A program made the position numbers and the translations under genes. Below the pieces are notes generated by a model. That model had not been told where the DNA came from, ran no database searches, and saw only the letters and a list, made by a program, of their open reading frames with translations. From the NCBI RefSeq assembly GCF_024752355.1, contig NZ_JANTHZ010000002.1, forward strand, positions 124,001-188,000: a stretch of DNA of 64,000 nt. Reading direction: 5' to 3'. Each line of letters starts with the position of its first letter. Positions within the stretch are counted from its first letter, which is position 1. This document shows, in pieces, positions 1 through 9,792 of the stretch. Source of the DNA: Ancylobacter mangrovi. GTDB taxonomy: Bacteria > Pseudomonadota > Alphaproteobacteria > Rhizobiales > Xanthobacteraceae.

Positions 1-594
1 CAGGTGCTGCTGCTGAGCCGCACCGCCGAGCCGCTCGGCAAGCGCAACTACTGGCCGATCTTCGAGGCCGCCGCCGCCGCCAACCTGCCCGTCGGCGTGC
101 ACGCCTTCGGCTATGGGGGCGCGCCGGTCACCGGCTCGGGCTGGCCCTCCTACTACATCGAGGAGATGTTCGGCCATTCGCCCTCGTGCCAGGCGCTGCT
201 CGCCAGCATGATCTTCGAGGGCGTGTTCGAGCGCTACCCGAACTTCAAGCTGGTGCTGATCGAGGCCGGCTGCGCGTGGCTGCCCGCCTTCACCTGGCGC
301 CTCGACAAGCACTGGGAGCGGCTGCGCAGCGAGGTGCCCCACGTCAAGCGCCCGCCGTCCGAATACATCCGCCAGCAGGTGTGGATCACCACACAGCCGA
401 TCGAGGAGCCCGAGCCGCGCAGCCATCTGGTCGACGTCATCGACTGGATCGGCTGGGACCGGCTGCTGTTCGCCTCCGACTATCCGCACTGGGATTTCGA
501 CGATCCGGCGGTGGCCTTCCCGATCGATATCCCGCTCGACCTGCGCCAGCAGTTCCTGCTGACCAACGCCAAGGCGCTCTACGGGGTGCAGTGA
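1..594 (+). CDS. ACMSD-type amidohydrolase, 3' part (5' end outside window)
   Basis: This is the last 197 residues of a metal-dependent amidohydrolase of the Amidohydro-rel (ACMSD, 2-amino-3-carboxymuconate semialdehyde decarboxylase-like) family. The reading frame is open from the first base, so the start lies outside the window. Visible family features are the mid-barrel metal histidine in VGVHAFGYGG, the glutamate in LVLIEAGCAW, and the C-terminal ASDYPHWDFDDP motif with the catalytic Asp. It aligns along its whole length with the complete 369-residue protein at 19266-20375, including the LYG(V)Q/FGLQ end, so the missing part is probably about 170 residues. It lies upstream of an ABC transporter and a small Rieske protein on the same strand, the same neighbours its paralogues have. 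The substrate is unknown. Confidence 0.85.
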   Translation, partial: QVLLLSRTAEPLGKRNYWPIFEAAAAANLPVGVHAFGYGGAPVTGSGWPSYYIEEMFGHSPSCQALLASMIFEGVFERYPNFKLVLIEAGCAWLPAFTWRLDKHWERLRSEVPHVKRPPSEYIRQQVWITTQPIEEPEPRSHLVDVIDWIGWDRLLFASDYPHWDFDDPAVAFPIDIPLDLRQQFLLTNAKALYGVQ

Positions 595-622
595 TCCCGC
601 TCTACGGGGGTGCAGTGACCCC
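576..622 (+). repeat. Tandem microduplication of the amidohydrolase 3' end
   Basis: The last 16 coding bases, the stop codon and four following bases (576-598) are repeated almost exactly at 599-622, with one extra G and one T-to-C change. The second copy lies beyond the TGA at 592-594 and is not translated with the gene. It looks like a replication-slippage duplication. Confidence 0.7.
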
Positions 623-663
623 TGGCGCCGAACCGGGGCACGCCGAACGCGGCCCCGCGTGAA

Positions 664-687
664 GCCCGGCGCCTCGCGTCGCCGGGC
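664..687 (+). terminator. GC-rich hairpin between amidohydrolase and ABC genes
   Basis: A perfect 8-bp stem (GCCCGGCG at 664-671, CGCCGGGC at 680-687) closes an 8-base loop. There is no real T-run after it, so it may be an attenuator or an mRNA-stabilising hairpin rather than a full terminator. Confidence 0.4.
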
Positions 688-762
688 CGTTCCGGGGTGT
701 CGGGAAGGAGCCGAAAGAAGCTCGCCCGGCCCCGCCGATCAAGAACAACCAGGAGGAAACCG

Positions 763-2103
763 ATGACGTCCGACGGCAAGGGAATTTCACGACGAACCGC
801 CATGAAGGCCGCCGGCGCGGCGGGCGGCCTGTTCCTGATGGGCAAGGCCCCGGCGCTGGCGCAGGGCACGCAGGAACTCACCTTCCTCACCGGCGAGGAC
901 GGCAAGGACACGCAGGCGGTCTGGGCCAAGATGTTCAAGGAGTTCACCGACAAGAACAAGTCGGTGAGCGCCGTGGTGCCCGAATATCTCAACCCCGACG
1001 AGGCGCTGTCGCGCCTGTCGATCCTGCTCAACACCGGGCAGGCGCCCGATGTCGGCAAGTTCGACGACGTCGAGCTGACCGCCCTCGCCTATAACGGCAT
1101 GCTCGAGCCGGTGACCGACATCGTCGAGGCGATCGGCGTGCCGGAAGGCGCGCGGCTGCGCTACAAGGGCGAGGACTATTTCGTCCCCTCCGACATCGGC
1201 ATCCCGATGATGTTCTATCGGAAGGACTGGTTCGACAAGGCGGGCCTGCAGGCGCCCAAGGGCTGGGACGACTACCTGAAGGCGGCCGAGACCCTGACCG
1301 ACAAGTCGCAGCGGCGGTATGGCGACCTGCTGGTGACCAATCCGAGCTCGGGCTACACTACCAATGTCGCGCTCAACCAGGCGTGGTCCAATGGCGGCCT
1401 GTTCTTCGACTGGATCGACGGCAAGTGGCAGGTCGTGGTCGACCAGCATAAGGACGAGCTGACCCAGACCATCGAGTGGTTCAAGAAGCGCACCGCCTTC
1501 TCGCCGGTCTCCGCCAACTACGCCTATGCGCAGGTGAACCAGGCGTTCGCGGCCGGCAACGTCGCCATGATCGAGTACCCGGGCGCGCGCACGCTGAACT
1601 ACCTGCATTCCGACTTTCCCGATATCGAGAAGGTGACGGGCGTGGCGCCAGTACCGGCCAACAAGAAGCCGGCGGTGAAGCTCTCCAATGGCGGCCTGTG
1701 CATCTTCAAGAAGCAGGGGCGCGATCCCGCCGCCGCCAAGGCGCTGGTGCGCAGTATGGTAGAGAGCCCGCTCTATCTCGAATGGCTGTGGACCGTGCCG
1801 GGCCATCTGGTGCCGACCAACAAGGCGCTGTTCCTCGGCAAGTGGCGCGAGCACGAGTTCTTCAAGGCGCATCCGGACCTGCTGGCGACCATCGATGCGG
1901 CCTATCCGAGCGGCTACAGCGCCGTCACGGGGCCGGTCGCGACCAAGGGCCCGGACCTCAATCCGGCCGCCAGCAGCGTGTTCCGCGCCGGCGTCTATGC
2001 GAGCCTGATCGGCAGCCCGATCCTCGACGGCACGTCGGCCGAGCAGACCCTTGGCGCCATCGCCAAGTCGATGCAGACCGCGATGGACAAGCTGAAGACG
2101 TAA
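763..2103 (+). CDS. ABC transporter extracellular solute-binding protein (family 1)
   Basis: Periplasmic binding protein (446 residues) of a carbohydrate-type ABC importer; it captures the substrate and delivers it to the permeases that follow. The ATG at 763 is chosen because an AGGAGG ribosome site sits at 751-756; an upstream in-frame start at 697 lacks one. The N-terminus carries a twin-arginine signal (SRRTAMKAAGAAGG, ending in an ALAQ cleavage site near residue 35), so export is probably through Tat. The rest is typical of family 1 binding proteins (FYRKDWFDKAGLQAPKGWDD). It starts a five-gene operon: binding protein, two permeases, ATPase, Rieske protein. The substrate cannot be read from sequence; the family suggests a sugar, polyol or acid sugar, while the neighbouring amidohydrolase and Rieske genes suggest an oxidisable or cyclic compound. 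Confidence 0.9.
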   Translation: MTSDGKGISRRTAMKAAGAAGGLFLMGKAPALAQGTQELTFLTGEDGKDTQAVWAKMFKEFTDKNKSVSAVVPEYLNPDEALSRLSILLNTGQAPDVGKFDDVELTALAYNGMLEPVTDIVEAIGVPEGARLRYKGEDYFVPSDIGIPMMFYRKDWFDKAGLQAPKGWDDYLKAAETLTDKSQRRYGDLLVTNPSSGYTTNVALNQAWSNGGLFFDWIDGKWQVVVDQHKDELTQTIEWFKKRTAFSPVSANYAYAQVNQAFAAGNVAMIEYPGARTLNYLHSDFPDIEKVTGVAPVPANKKPAVKLSNGGLCIFKKQGRDPAAAKALVRSMVESPLYLEWLWTVPGHLVPTNKALFLGKWREHEFFKAHPDLLATIDAAYPSGYSAVTGPVATKGPDLNPAASSVFRAGVYASLIGSPILDGTSAEQTLGAIAKSMQTAMDKLKT

Positions 2104-2107
2104 CGGC

Positions 2108-3079
2108 ATGGCTCTTCACAGCGCACGCGAGTCCTACCCCGGACAGAACACTCCCGGCCTGAGAGATCAGGCCGGCGGCCGGGGCAAGGCTCTCCGGAGC
2201 ATCATCGGCACCGCTATCGTCGCGCCGTGGCTCCTTCCGGCCCTGCTGATCATCGGCCTGGTCCAGATCGGGCCGATGCTCTACGCGATCTGGCTCAGCC
2301 TCTACGAGAAGGACGCCTTCTCCTTCACCTGGGACTGGGTCGGGCTCGGCAATTATGAGACCCTGCTGCAGAGCGCCGAGTTCTGGTCGGCGGCGGGCTT
2401 CGGCGTGTGGTTCGCGGTGCTGTCGGTGGTGGTGCAGCTCGCCGTCGGCGTGCCGGTGGCGCTGCTGCTGCACCAGAACCTGCGCGGGCGTGGCCTGGCG
2501 CGCGGCATCGTGCTGCTGCCCTACATGGTGCCGACCGCCGCGATGGCGCTCGTCTTCGCGCTGATGATGAGCGACATCTACGGCGTGTTCGACCACATAC
2601 TGGTCTCGCTCGGCCTCATCGACGAGCCGATACCCTTCCTCGGCTCGCATGCATGGGCGCTGCCGGCGACGCTGGTCGCCTCGACCTGGAAGTGGACGCC
2701 CTTCGTCGTCATCGTGATCCTCGCCCGGCTGCAGACGATCGAGGTCTCGCTCTACGAATGCGCCAAGGTCGAAGGCGCGAACGCGTTCCAGCGCTTTCGC
2801 GACGTCACCCTGCCCTCGCTGCGCAGCACGCTGCTGCTGATCGTGATGCTGCGCTGCATCTGGATGTTCAACAAGTTCGAGGTGCCCTACCTGCTGACCA
2901 AGGGCGGCCCCGGCAGCGAGACCACCAATCTTCCGATCTACGCCTACAAGGTGACCTTCCTGCAGAACCAGCAGGGGCTCGGCGCCGCACTCTGTGTCGT
3001 CATGTTCGCGATGCTGTTCATCTTCGCCAGCATCTACACGAGCATCGTGAAGCCGGAAAAAGAGATCGAGGTGGAGTGA
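2108..3079 (+). CDS. ABC transporter permease, MalF/UgpA type
   Basis: Inner-membrane permease (323 residues) with about six transmembrane helices; it forms half of the translocation channel. The EAA-type coupling loop that contacts the ATPase is visible as ECAKVEGANAFQRFRDVTLPSL near residues 217-238. A hydrophilic N-terminal tail of about 30 residues precedes the first helix. The gene starts four bases after the binding-protein stop and ends one base before the next permease, which indicates one transcript. Sugar-type family 1 systems usually have exactly this pair of unequal permeases. Confidence 0.9.
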   Translation: MALHSARESYPGQNTPGLRDQAGGRGKALRSIIGTAIVAPWLLPALLIIGLVQIGPMLYAIWLSLYEKDAFSFTWDWVGLGNYETLLQSAEFWSAAGFGVWFAVLSVVVQLAVGVPVALLLHQNLRGRGLARGIVLLPYMVPTAAMALVFALMMSDIYGVFDHILVSLGLIDEPIPFLGSHAWALPATLVASTWKWTPFVVIVILARLQTIEVSLYECAKVEGANAFQRFRDVTLPSLRSTLLLIVMLRCIWMFNKFEVPYLLTKGGPGSETTNLPIYAYKVTFLQNQQGLGAALCVVMFAMLFIFASIYTSIVKPEKEIEVE

Positions 3080-3080
3080 G

Positions 3081-3908
3081 ATGGCTACGACACGGTTCCT
3101 GTCGAAGGGATTGAACTATCTCGCCCTCGCCGCGGTGTGCCTCTTCTTCATGTTCCCGATGTACTGGATGCTGAAGGGCTCGCTGGAGACGGCGCCTGAG
3201 CTGCTGAGCGCGCATCTGCTGCCCGGCTCGATCTCGTCGGAAGCCTTCCGCGAGCTCATCGGCCAGGCCTCGTTCCGGCAGTACTTCTTCAACAGCGCCA
3301 CGGTGGCGATCGCCTCCACCATCGTCTCGACGACCTGTGCGGTGCTGGCAGGCTACGGGCTCGCCCGCTTCAAGTTCCCGGGCAAGGCTGCGATGAGCCG
3401 GGGCGTGCTGTTCTGCTACATGTTCCCGTCGCTGGCGCTGTCGATCCCGCTGTTCAACATCTTCTACAGCATCCGGCTCGGCAACACGCTGTTCGGCCTG
3501 ATGCTGACCCATGTCACCCTGTCGCTGCCGTTCGGCATCTGGCTGATGTGGCAGTACTTCCAGACCATTCCCTCGGCCTTCCGCGAGAACGCGGCCCTGC
3601 TGGGGGCCGGGCGGTTCCGCACCTTCCTGGAGGTCGAACTGCCGCTGGCGCGCTCCGGCCTGATCGCGGTCGCGATCTTCGCCTTCGCGCTGTCCTGGGA
3701 AGAATACGAATTCGCCTTCGTGCTGATCACCTCGGAAGCGTCCAAGACGCTGCCGATCGGCATGACGCAGTTCGTCACGCGCGACTACGTGGTGTGGAAC
3801 ATGATCATGGCGGCCGGCATCACCATGGCCGTCCCCGCCTTCCTGCTGATCTCGTTCCTGCAGAAATACCTGGTGGCCGGCTTCACCTCCGGCGGACTGA
3901 AGGGCTGA
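3081..3908 (+). CDS. ABC transporter permease, MalG/UgpE type
   Basis: Second inner-membrane permease (275 residues, about six helices). The N-terminal helix (LNYLALAAVCLFFMFPMYWMLKGS) and the EAA-like loop (ENAALLGAGRFRTFLEVELPLA) are typical of the MalG branch. It starts one base after the upstream permease stop, with a GGTGGAG ribosome site inside that gene. It ends in the usual short SGGLKG tail. It pairs with the 2108-3079 product and is energised by the ATPase at 3978. Confidence 0.9.
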   Translation: MATTRFLSKGLNYLALAAVCLFFMFPMYWMLKGSLETAPELLSAHLLPGSISSEAFRELIGQASFRQYFFNSATVAIASTIVSTTCAVLAGYGLARFKFPGKAAMSRGVLFCYMFPSLALSIPLFNIFYSIRLGNTLFGLMLTHVTLSLPFGIWLMWQYFQTIPSAFRENAALLGAGRFRTFLEVELPLARSGLIAVAIFAFALSWEEYEFAFVLITSEASKTLPIGMTQFVTRDYVVWNMIMAAGITMAVPAFLLISFLQKYLVAGFTSGGLKG

Positions 3909-3977
3909 CGACAGCTCCCATCCGCGCCCATGGCCGGCGCGGCAAGACAACAGAGAAACCGGGAGGCCGGGAGGAAC

Positions 3978-5146
<1,169 letters not shown>

Positions 5147-5150
<4 letters not shown>

Positions 5151-5569
5151 CGGCGATGAAGAAGTATGTTGTCGGGTCCACCAAGGACATTCCCGAGGGC
5201 AGCCGCACGCTCGTTCACGTGAAGGGCCGGCCGATCGCCATCTTCAACATCAAGGGCGAGTATTTCGGCCTGTTCGACCGCTGCCCGCATCTCGGCGGCA
5301 GCCTGTGCCGCGGCGCGCTGACCGGGCTGATCCAGTCCAAGATGCCGGGCGAGTACAGCTTCATCCGCGAGGGCGAGATCGTGCGCTGCCCCTGGCATGG
5401 CTGGGAGTTCGATATCCGCACCGGCAAGTCCTATTGCGACCCGGAGAAGATCCGCGCCCGCAACTTCCCGGTCAGCGTGGAGGACGGCCGCCACCTGATG
5501 GAAGGGCCCTATGTGGCCGAGACGGTGCCGGTGAAGGTCGAGGACGACTACGTCGTCGTCGAGCTATAG
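5147..5569 (+). CDS. Small stand-alone Rieske [2Fe-2S] protein with long cluster loop
   Basis: A 140-residue soluble protein made of a single Rieske domain; there is no non-haem iron catalytic domain and no membrane anchor. The cluster ligands are C46-P-H48 and C81-P-W-H84, separated by 32 residues instead of the usual 16-17, so a loop of about 15 residues (ending GEYSFIREGEIVR) is inserted between the two ligand pairs. The GTG start overlaps the ATPase stop; an ATG nine bases later is possible. Its nearest relative in the window is the protein at 20378-20791, which has the same spacing and also follows ACMSD-type amidohydrolases. The role is unknown: an electron carrier or an accessory subunit for the amidohydrolase are both conceivable. 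Confidence 0.85.
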
Positions 5570-5620
5570 GCAGGGGCCGCGCCCCCGCGCGCCCGACCTG
5601 CGGGCCTCGCTTCAAGCCCT

Positions 5621-5650
5621 CCGCCGGATCCCGATCCGGCGGATTTTTTT
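5621..5650 (+). terminator. Intrinsic terminator of the first ABC-Rieske operon
   Basis: A 9-10 bp perfect GC-rich stem (CCGCCGGATC at 5621-5630 with GATCCGGCGG at 5633-5642) is followed at once by A and seven T residues at 5644-5650. This is the clearest rho-independent terminator in the window and it ends the plus-strand operon before the minus-strand pdxA-like gene. Confidence 0.9.
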
Positions 5651-5734
5651 GCATGAAACAGTCGAAGCCAGACGCGTCGCGCGGGAGCGGCAATGCCGCC
5701 CCGGGCGCAGGCTCACCCTGGCTCAGCCGCCCCT

Positions 5735-6760
5735 TCAGGCGCCCTTGTCGAGCCGCTGCCGGGCGAGCCGCGCGGCGAGCTGAAGCGCGCTGATCATGGC
5801 GGTAGCGTCCGCCGTGCCCTTGCCGGCGATGTCGTAGGCGGTGCCGTGGCCGGGCGTGGTGCGGATGACCGGCAGGCCATAGGCGACCGAGGCGAATTTC
5901 AGCCGCTTCAGCGGGATCGTCCCCTGGTCGTGATAGAGCGAGACCACGCCGTCATAGCGCCCCTCCTCGCCCTGCATGAACGAGACGTCCGCCGGCACGG
6001 GGCCGACAATGTCGTAGCCCCGGCCGACCGCCTCGCGGATGGCGGGCTCGATCTCGTCGATCTCCTCCTTGCCGAGCAGCCCGTTGTCGCCGGCATGCGG
6101 GTTCAGCGCCGAGACCGCGATCCGCGGCTTCTCGATGCCCCAGGCGTTCTTCAGCGCGTCGGAGAAGCGGATGGCGATGTCGAGCACATTCTCCTTCGTC
6201 ACCTTGCCGACCGCCGCCGCCAGCGACATGTGGCTCGTCATCTGCGCCACGCGCAGCTTGCCGCCGACGAGGATCTTGAGCGGCTTCGGGCCCCTGGACA
6301 GGGCCTGGATGAATTCGGTCTGGCCGGGATAGTCGCGCCCGGCGAGCTGCAGGCCCTGCTTGTTGACCGGGCCGGAGACGATGGCGTCGACCTTGCCCTC
6401 GAGCGCGATGCGGACCGCGGTCTCGGTGTCCTCGGCCGCGGCGGTGCCGCCGGCCTTAGAGAGCTTGCCGATCTCCCACTCCGCGTCGTCGATATTGTGG
6501 GTGTCGAGCACCACGACGGCGTTGGAGTTGATGCCGTCGATCTCCGACGCGTCCTTGATGGCGACGACGTCCGGGCGCTTCGCCGGGTCCCAGGTCGAGA
6601 GCGTGCGCTCGACGACGCTCGCGGCGCCGACCAGGATCGGCCGGCACTCGGCGCGCACGCCCGCTTCAATCGCGCCCTTCAGCGCCACTTCAGGGCCGAC
6701 GCCGGCCGGATCGCCGAGCGTGATCGCCACCACGGGCAGCCTGGATGGACTGGCCGGCAT
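5735..6760 (-). CDS. pdxA: PdxA/PdxA2-type 4-phospho-hydroxy-acid dehydrogenase
   Basis: A 341-residue NAD- and metal-dependent dehydrogenase of the PdxA family. The start at 6760 has a GGGAGGAAG ribosome site; the frame stays open upstream but runs antisense to the next gene. Hallmarks are LGDPAGVGPE near the N-terminus, VSGPVNKQGLQ, and the metal-binding histidines in MTSHMSL, LNPHAGDNG and LYHDQGTIPLK. PdxA makes a pyridoxine precursor from 4-phosphohydroxy-threonine. The PdxA2 branch oxidatively decarboxylates D-threonate or D-erythronate 4-phosphate made by DUF1537 kinases. The neighbourhood (a DUF1537 kinase at 9789, the FAD oxidase and gntR of the same operon, no other pdx genes) favours the catabolic PdxA2 role, but sequence alone does not settle it. 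Confidence 0.8.
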   Translation of the reverse strand: MPASPSRLPVVAITLGDPAGVGPEVALKGAIEAGVRAECRPILVGAASVVERTLSTWDPAKRPDVVAIKDASEIDGINSNAVVVLDTHNIDDAEWEIGKLSKAGGTAAAEDTETAVRIALEGKVDAIVSGPVNKQGLQLAGRDYPGQTEFIQALSRGPKPLKILVGGKLRVAQMTSHMSLAAAVGKVTKENVLDIAIRFSDALKNAWGIEKPRIAVSALNPHAGDNGLLGKEEIDEIEPAIREAVGRGYDIVGPVPADVSFMQGEEGRYDGVVSLYHDQGTIPLKRLKFASVAYGLPVIRTTPGHGTAYDIAGKGTADATAMISALQLAARLARQRLDKGA

Positions 6761-6786
6761 GTCTTCCTCCCGCATTCGCAGCCGGT

Positions 6787-8322
6787 TCAGCGAAGGCCCG
6801 ACCACCGCGGCGGTCCGAAGCCGAGCTTGCCCGGATTCATGATGTTGTTGGGGTCCCACGCGTCCTTGAGCGAGGTGATCAGGTGCCAGGCCTCGCCATA
6901 CTGGTCGCGCATGAAGCGCCCGAGCTTGAGGCCGATGCCGTGATGCTCGTTGATGACGCCGCCATATTTGAGCGAGACGGCGATTGCCGCGTCCCACAGC
7001 CGGTCGTGCAGCGCCACCGCCTCGTCCGGATCGTCCGGCGCCTCGTCGACGTAGAAGCGGTCGTAGATCATCCCGCCCCACGGGTACCAGTGCGAGAAAT
7101 GCGCGGTGTAGCGGGCGCCGAGATGAGCGAAGCCTTCCTCGATAGCGCGCTTCTTGGCGAGATAGAGCTCCGGCAGCTTGTCGAAGGTCGTCACGCTGTC
7201 GGTGGTGCCGAAGATCTGCGGCGGCGCCGGGGCGTGGCCGGAAGCGAAGGGCTGGTATTTGTTCTCCCACCAGACCGAGGCCAGCTCGGGGCCCAGATCC
7301 TCGCCGCCGGCCGCGGTGCAGATCGCGGCCACCGCGTCGACCTCGACCTCGACGACGGGCGCGTTGCCCTCGCAGCAGATGACCATCACCGAGCCGGAGA
7401 TGTCGCGGCCGATGACCTTGCCGAGCTTGCCCGCATCGGCGGGATCGTAGAGACGAATGACCGCGGGCTTCCACCGCTTGGTCATGATCTGGCGCGCAGC
7501 CTCGATGCCGGCAACGGCGGTGTCGAAGCGGAAGGTCACGAAGTCGCGGCGCTCGGGCAGGCGCTCGAGCTGGAACTTGAGCTCGGTGATCGCGCCGAGC
7601 GTGCCCTCGGAGCCGACCAGCACCTGCAGCAGGTCCGGCCCGGCGGCATGGTTGCGCACCGGCAGGGTCTCGACGATGCGGCCCGGCGGCATCACGGCCT
7701 TCACCTGCAGCACGAGGTCTTCCGCCTTGCCGTACTTGGTCGAGACCACGCCCGAGCCGCGCGCCGCCACATAGCCGCCCGCGGTGGCGCCGTGATGCAT
7801 CGAGCCGGGATAGTGCGGCAGGGTGAGGCCGCGCTCGTTGAGCTTCTGCTCCAGCTCCCAGCCATTCATGCCGGCCTCGACGGACAGGATCAGGCTCTGC
7901 TCGTCGATGTCGAGGATGCGGTTCATGCGGCTGAGGTCGAGCGCGATGCCGCCATAGGGCGCCAGCGTGCCGCCCTGCGTGCCCGAGCCGCCGCCGCGCA
8001 CGATCACCGGCACCCGGAAATGATCGGCGATGCGCACGACCTCGGCGACCTCGGCCGTCGACGCCGGCGAGACGGCGAGGTCGGCGCTGGGCAGGGGAAG
8101 GTCGCGGTACTTCAGATATTGCGAGAACCAGGACCAGTCGGCCGCCTGCGCCTGCAGAACCTTCGGGTCATCGCTGACATGCGCCGGCCCGACGGCGCGC
8201 TCCAGCTCGTGGGCGACCATCGAGCGGATATAGGCGGCACCGCCGCTGGCGGCCGCCGCCCCGGCGGACGGGCCGGCCGTGGCGGGCCTGTCCAGCACCT
8301 GGGCTGCGCTTTGGGTTCGCAT
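6787..8322 (-). CDS. FAD-linked oxidase, GlcD/AGPS type
   Basis: A 511-residue flavoprotein of the PCMH/VAO family. The FAD-binding segment shows VIVRGGGSGTQGG and the PGSMHHGATAGGYVAARGSG loop; the C-terminal FAD-oxidase domain ends with the conserved INEHHGIGLKLG. Relatives include glycolate oxidase GlcD, D-lactate dehydrogenase and alkylglycerone-phosphate synthase; they oxidise 2-hydroxy acids or use FAD in related chemistry. No signal peptide is visible. It lies between gntR (3 bases upstream) and the pdxA-like gene (26 bases downstream) in one minus-strand operon, so a 2-hydroxy acid such as a tetronate is a reasonable but unproven substrate. Confidence 0.85.
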   Translation of the reverse strand: MRTQSAAQVLDRPATAGPSAGAAAASGGAAYIRSMVAHELERAVGPAHVSDDPKVLQAQAADWSWFSQYLKYRDLPLPSADLAVSPASTAEVAEVVRIADHFRVPVIVRGGGSGTQGGTLAPYGGIALDLSRMNRILDIDEQSLILSVEAGMNGWELEQKLNERGLTLPHYPGSMHHGATAGGYVAARGSGVVSTKYGKAEDLVLQVKAVMPPGRIVETLPVRNHAAGPDLLQVLVGSEGTLGAITELKFQLERLPERRDFVTFRFDTAVAGIEAARQIMTKRWKPAVIRLYDPADAGKLGKVIGRDISGSVMVICCEGNAPVVEVEVDAVAAICTAAGGEDLGPELASVWWENKYQPFASGHAPAPPQIFGTTDSVTTFDKLPELYLAKKRAIEEGFAHLGARYTAHFSHWYPWGGMIYDRFYVDEAPDDPDEAVALHDRLWDAAIAVSLKYGGVINEHHGIGLKLGRFMRDQYGEAWHLITSLKDAWDPNNIMNPGKLGFGPPRWSGLR

Positions 8323-8325
8323 CGT

Positions 8326-9045
8326 TCACCTGGCCCTTCTACCTGTCGGTCCGCCCGACGTGCCGCGCGGCAGGAAGGCTGCGGCGCGCATCAGCAGGTC
8401 GGTCAGACTCAGCCGCATATGTGCGATGTGCTCCTTGACCATCGACACGACGCTCTCGACGTCGCCGTCGCGCATGGCCCGGGCGATCCGCTCGTGCTCG
8501 GCGGAGCATTCCTGAAGCCGCTCCGGCCGCACCGAGGTCGCCCAGAAGCGATGGATCCGGCGGCGCGTCTTCACCGCCAGCGAGGTGATGAGCTCGTTGT
8601 CCGCGCCGGCCTCGATCAGCTTGTGGAACTCGCGGTCGGCGAGGCCCCAGCGCTCGATGTCCTGCGCCTGCGCCGCCGCCTTCATCTCGGCCGTGTAGCC
8701 GATCAGCGCGTCGAACGTCTCCGGCGGGCAGTGCTGGATCGCGCGGGTGACGATGTAGCAGTCCAGCACTTCGAGCAGGTCGCAGATCTCGTTCACGTCG
8801 CGCGGCGTCAGCCCGCGCACGACGTAGGAGCTGCCGCTCGGCTGCTCCAGCAGGCCCTCGAGCTCCAATTGGCGGAGCGCGGCGCGCACCGGCGTGCGGC
8901 TGACGCCCATCTCCTTGGCCAGCTTGTTCTCGGAAAGCGCCGTTCCCGGCGGGATTTCCAGAGCAATCAGGGATTGGGTCAGCCGCTCGTAGACGAGGTC
9001 GCTGCGGCGGGTTGCCTCCGAGGCACTGAACGCTTCTTCGCTCAT
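8326..9045 (-). CDS. GntR-family regulator, FCD (FadR-like) subfamily
   Basis: A 239-residue transcription factor. Residues of about 10-75 form the winged helix-turn-helix (ENKLAKEMGVSRTPVRAALRQLELEGLL); the remaining helical part is an FCD ligand-binding domain of the type that binds small organic acids. The ATG at 9045 has a strong AAGGAG site. It is the first gene of the gntR-FAD oxidase-pdxA operon, and a perfect CTGTATACAG palindrome sits 22-31 bases upstream of its start, suggesting autorepression relieved by a pathway intermediate. Confidence 0.9.
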   Translation of the reverse strand: MSEEAFSASEATRRSDLVYERLTQSLIALEIPPGTALSENKLAKEMGVSRTPVRAALRQLELEGLLEQPSGSSYVVRGLTPRDVNEICDLLEVLDCYIVTRAIQHCPPETFDALIGYTAEMKAAAQAQDIERWGLADREFHKLIEAGADNELITSLAVKTRRRIHRFWATSVRPERLQECSAEHERIARAMRDGDVESVVSMVKEHIAHMRLSLTDLLMRAAAFLPRGTSGGPTGRRAR

Positions 9046-9066
9046 CGTCGCTCCTTGGATGCCAAC

Positions 9067-9076
9067 CTGTATACAG
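9067..9076. promoter_or_regulatory. Palindromic operator candidate for the FCD-GntR regulator
   Basis: CTGTATACAG is a perfect 10-bp palindrome just upstream of the gntR start. FCD-type GntR proteins commonly bind short palindromes with a GTATAC or GTnnAC core, so this is a likely autoregulatory site. A related 12-bp palindrome is at 55423-55434. Confidence 0.5.
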
Positions 9077-9126
9077 ACCTGTGCGGCACCGTCAATCGAT
9101 GATCCCGATCCGCGCCCAGAAAATGG

Positions 9127-9155
9127 AAAACCCGTGCGCCGGCGGGCGCGCCGGG
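9127..9155 (-). terminator. Terminator after otnC
   Basis: On the minus strand a stem of CCCG-GCGC pairing with GCGC-(A bulge)-CGGG closes an 8-base loop and runs into TTTTCC. It begins right at the otnC stop and separates the denD-otnK-otnC operon from gntR. Confidence 0.55.
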
Positions 9156-9156
9156 C

Positions 9157-9792
9157 CTATCTGAGCGCGAAGGAAACGGTGAGGTCGTCGACGTCGCCCT
9201 CGTCCAGCCGCCGCACCTTGAGGTGCCGGGTGAGCAGCACGAGCTTCGCCGTCTCCTCGAGTTCCTCCGCCGCGAAGACCGCGTCCTCCAGCGACTTGCC
9301 CGACACCACCGGCCCGTGATTGGCGATCAGCATCGCGGCGTGGTCGCGGGCCTTGATCTCGAATTGCGGGCCGAGCGGGGCGCCGGGCTTCACATAGGGC
9401 AGCACCGGGACCTTGCCGACGCGCATCACCACATAGGGCGTGATCGGCGGGATCGCGTCGCGCGGGTCGACATCGGCGAGGCAGGACAGCGCGGTGGCGT
9501 AGGTCGAGTGCAGATGCACCACGGCGCGCGCCTTCGGCCGGCTGCGGTAGAAGCCCAGATGCAGCGGCAGTTCCTTGGTCGGCTTGTCGCCTGATACCGG
9601 ATGGCCGGTCTCGTCGACCTTGGACAACCGTTCAGCCTGGAGGAAGCCGAGGCAGGAATTGGTCGGCGTCGTCAGGAAGCCGTCGTCGAGCCGCACCGAG
9701 ATGTTGCCGGTCGAACCCGAGGTCAGGCCGCGCTGGAAGAGGGATGCGCCCCATTTGACGATGGCCGCCCTCAGCTCGTGTTCGTCCGTCAT
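9157..9792 (-). CDS. otnC: Class II aldolase-type 3-oxo-tetronate 4-phosphate decarboxylase
   Basis: A 211-residue protein of the class II aldolase/adducin family. The substrate loop SGSTGNISVR, the metal histidines in VVHLHSTYATALS and a third His in IANHGPVVSG are present. In the OtnC branch the enzyme decarboxylates 3-oxo-tetronate 4-phosphate to dihydroxyacetone phosphate. The ATG at 9792 has a GGAGG site and overlaps the otnK stop by four bases (ATGA), so the two are translationally coupled. The kinase-aldolase pair is the diagnostic arrangement for four-carbon acid sugar catabolism, which supports otnC over fuculose- or ribulose-phosphate aldolase. Confidence 0.85.
   Translation of the reverse strand: MTDEHELRAAIVKWGASLFQRGLTSGSTGNISVRLDDGFLTTPTNSCLGFLQAERLSKVDETGHPVSGDKPTKELPLHLGFYRSRPKARAVVHLHSTYATALSCLADVDPRDAIPPITPYVVMRVGKVPVLPYVKPGAPLGPQFEIKARDHAAMLIANHGPVVSGKSLEDAVFAAEELEETAKLVLLTRHLKVRRLDEGDVDDLTVSFALR

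Noticed and set aside
5735-7474. Longer pdxA-like frame of 579 residues
   Set aside because: The first 238 residues are an off-frame reading of the FAD oxidase gene; the start at 6760 has a strong ribosome site and the family N-terminus.
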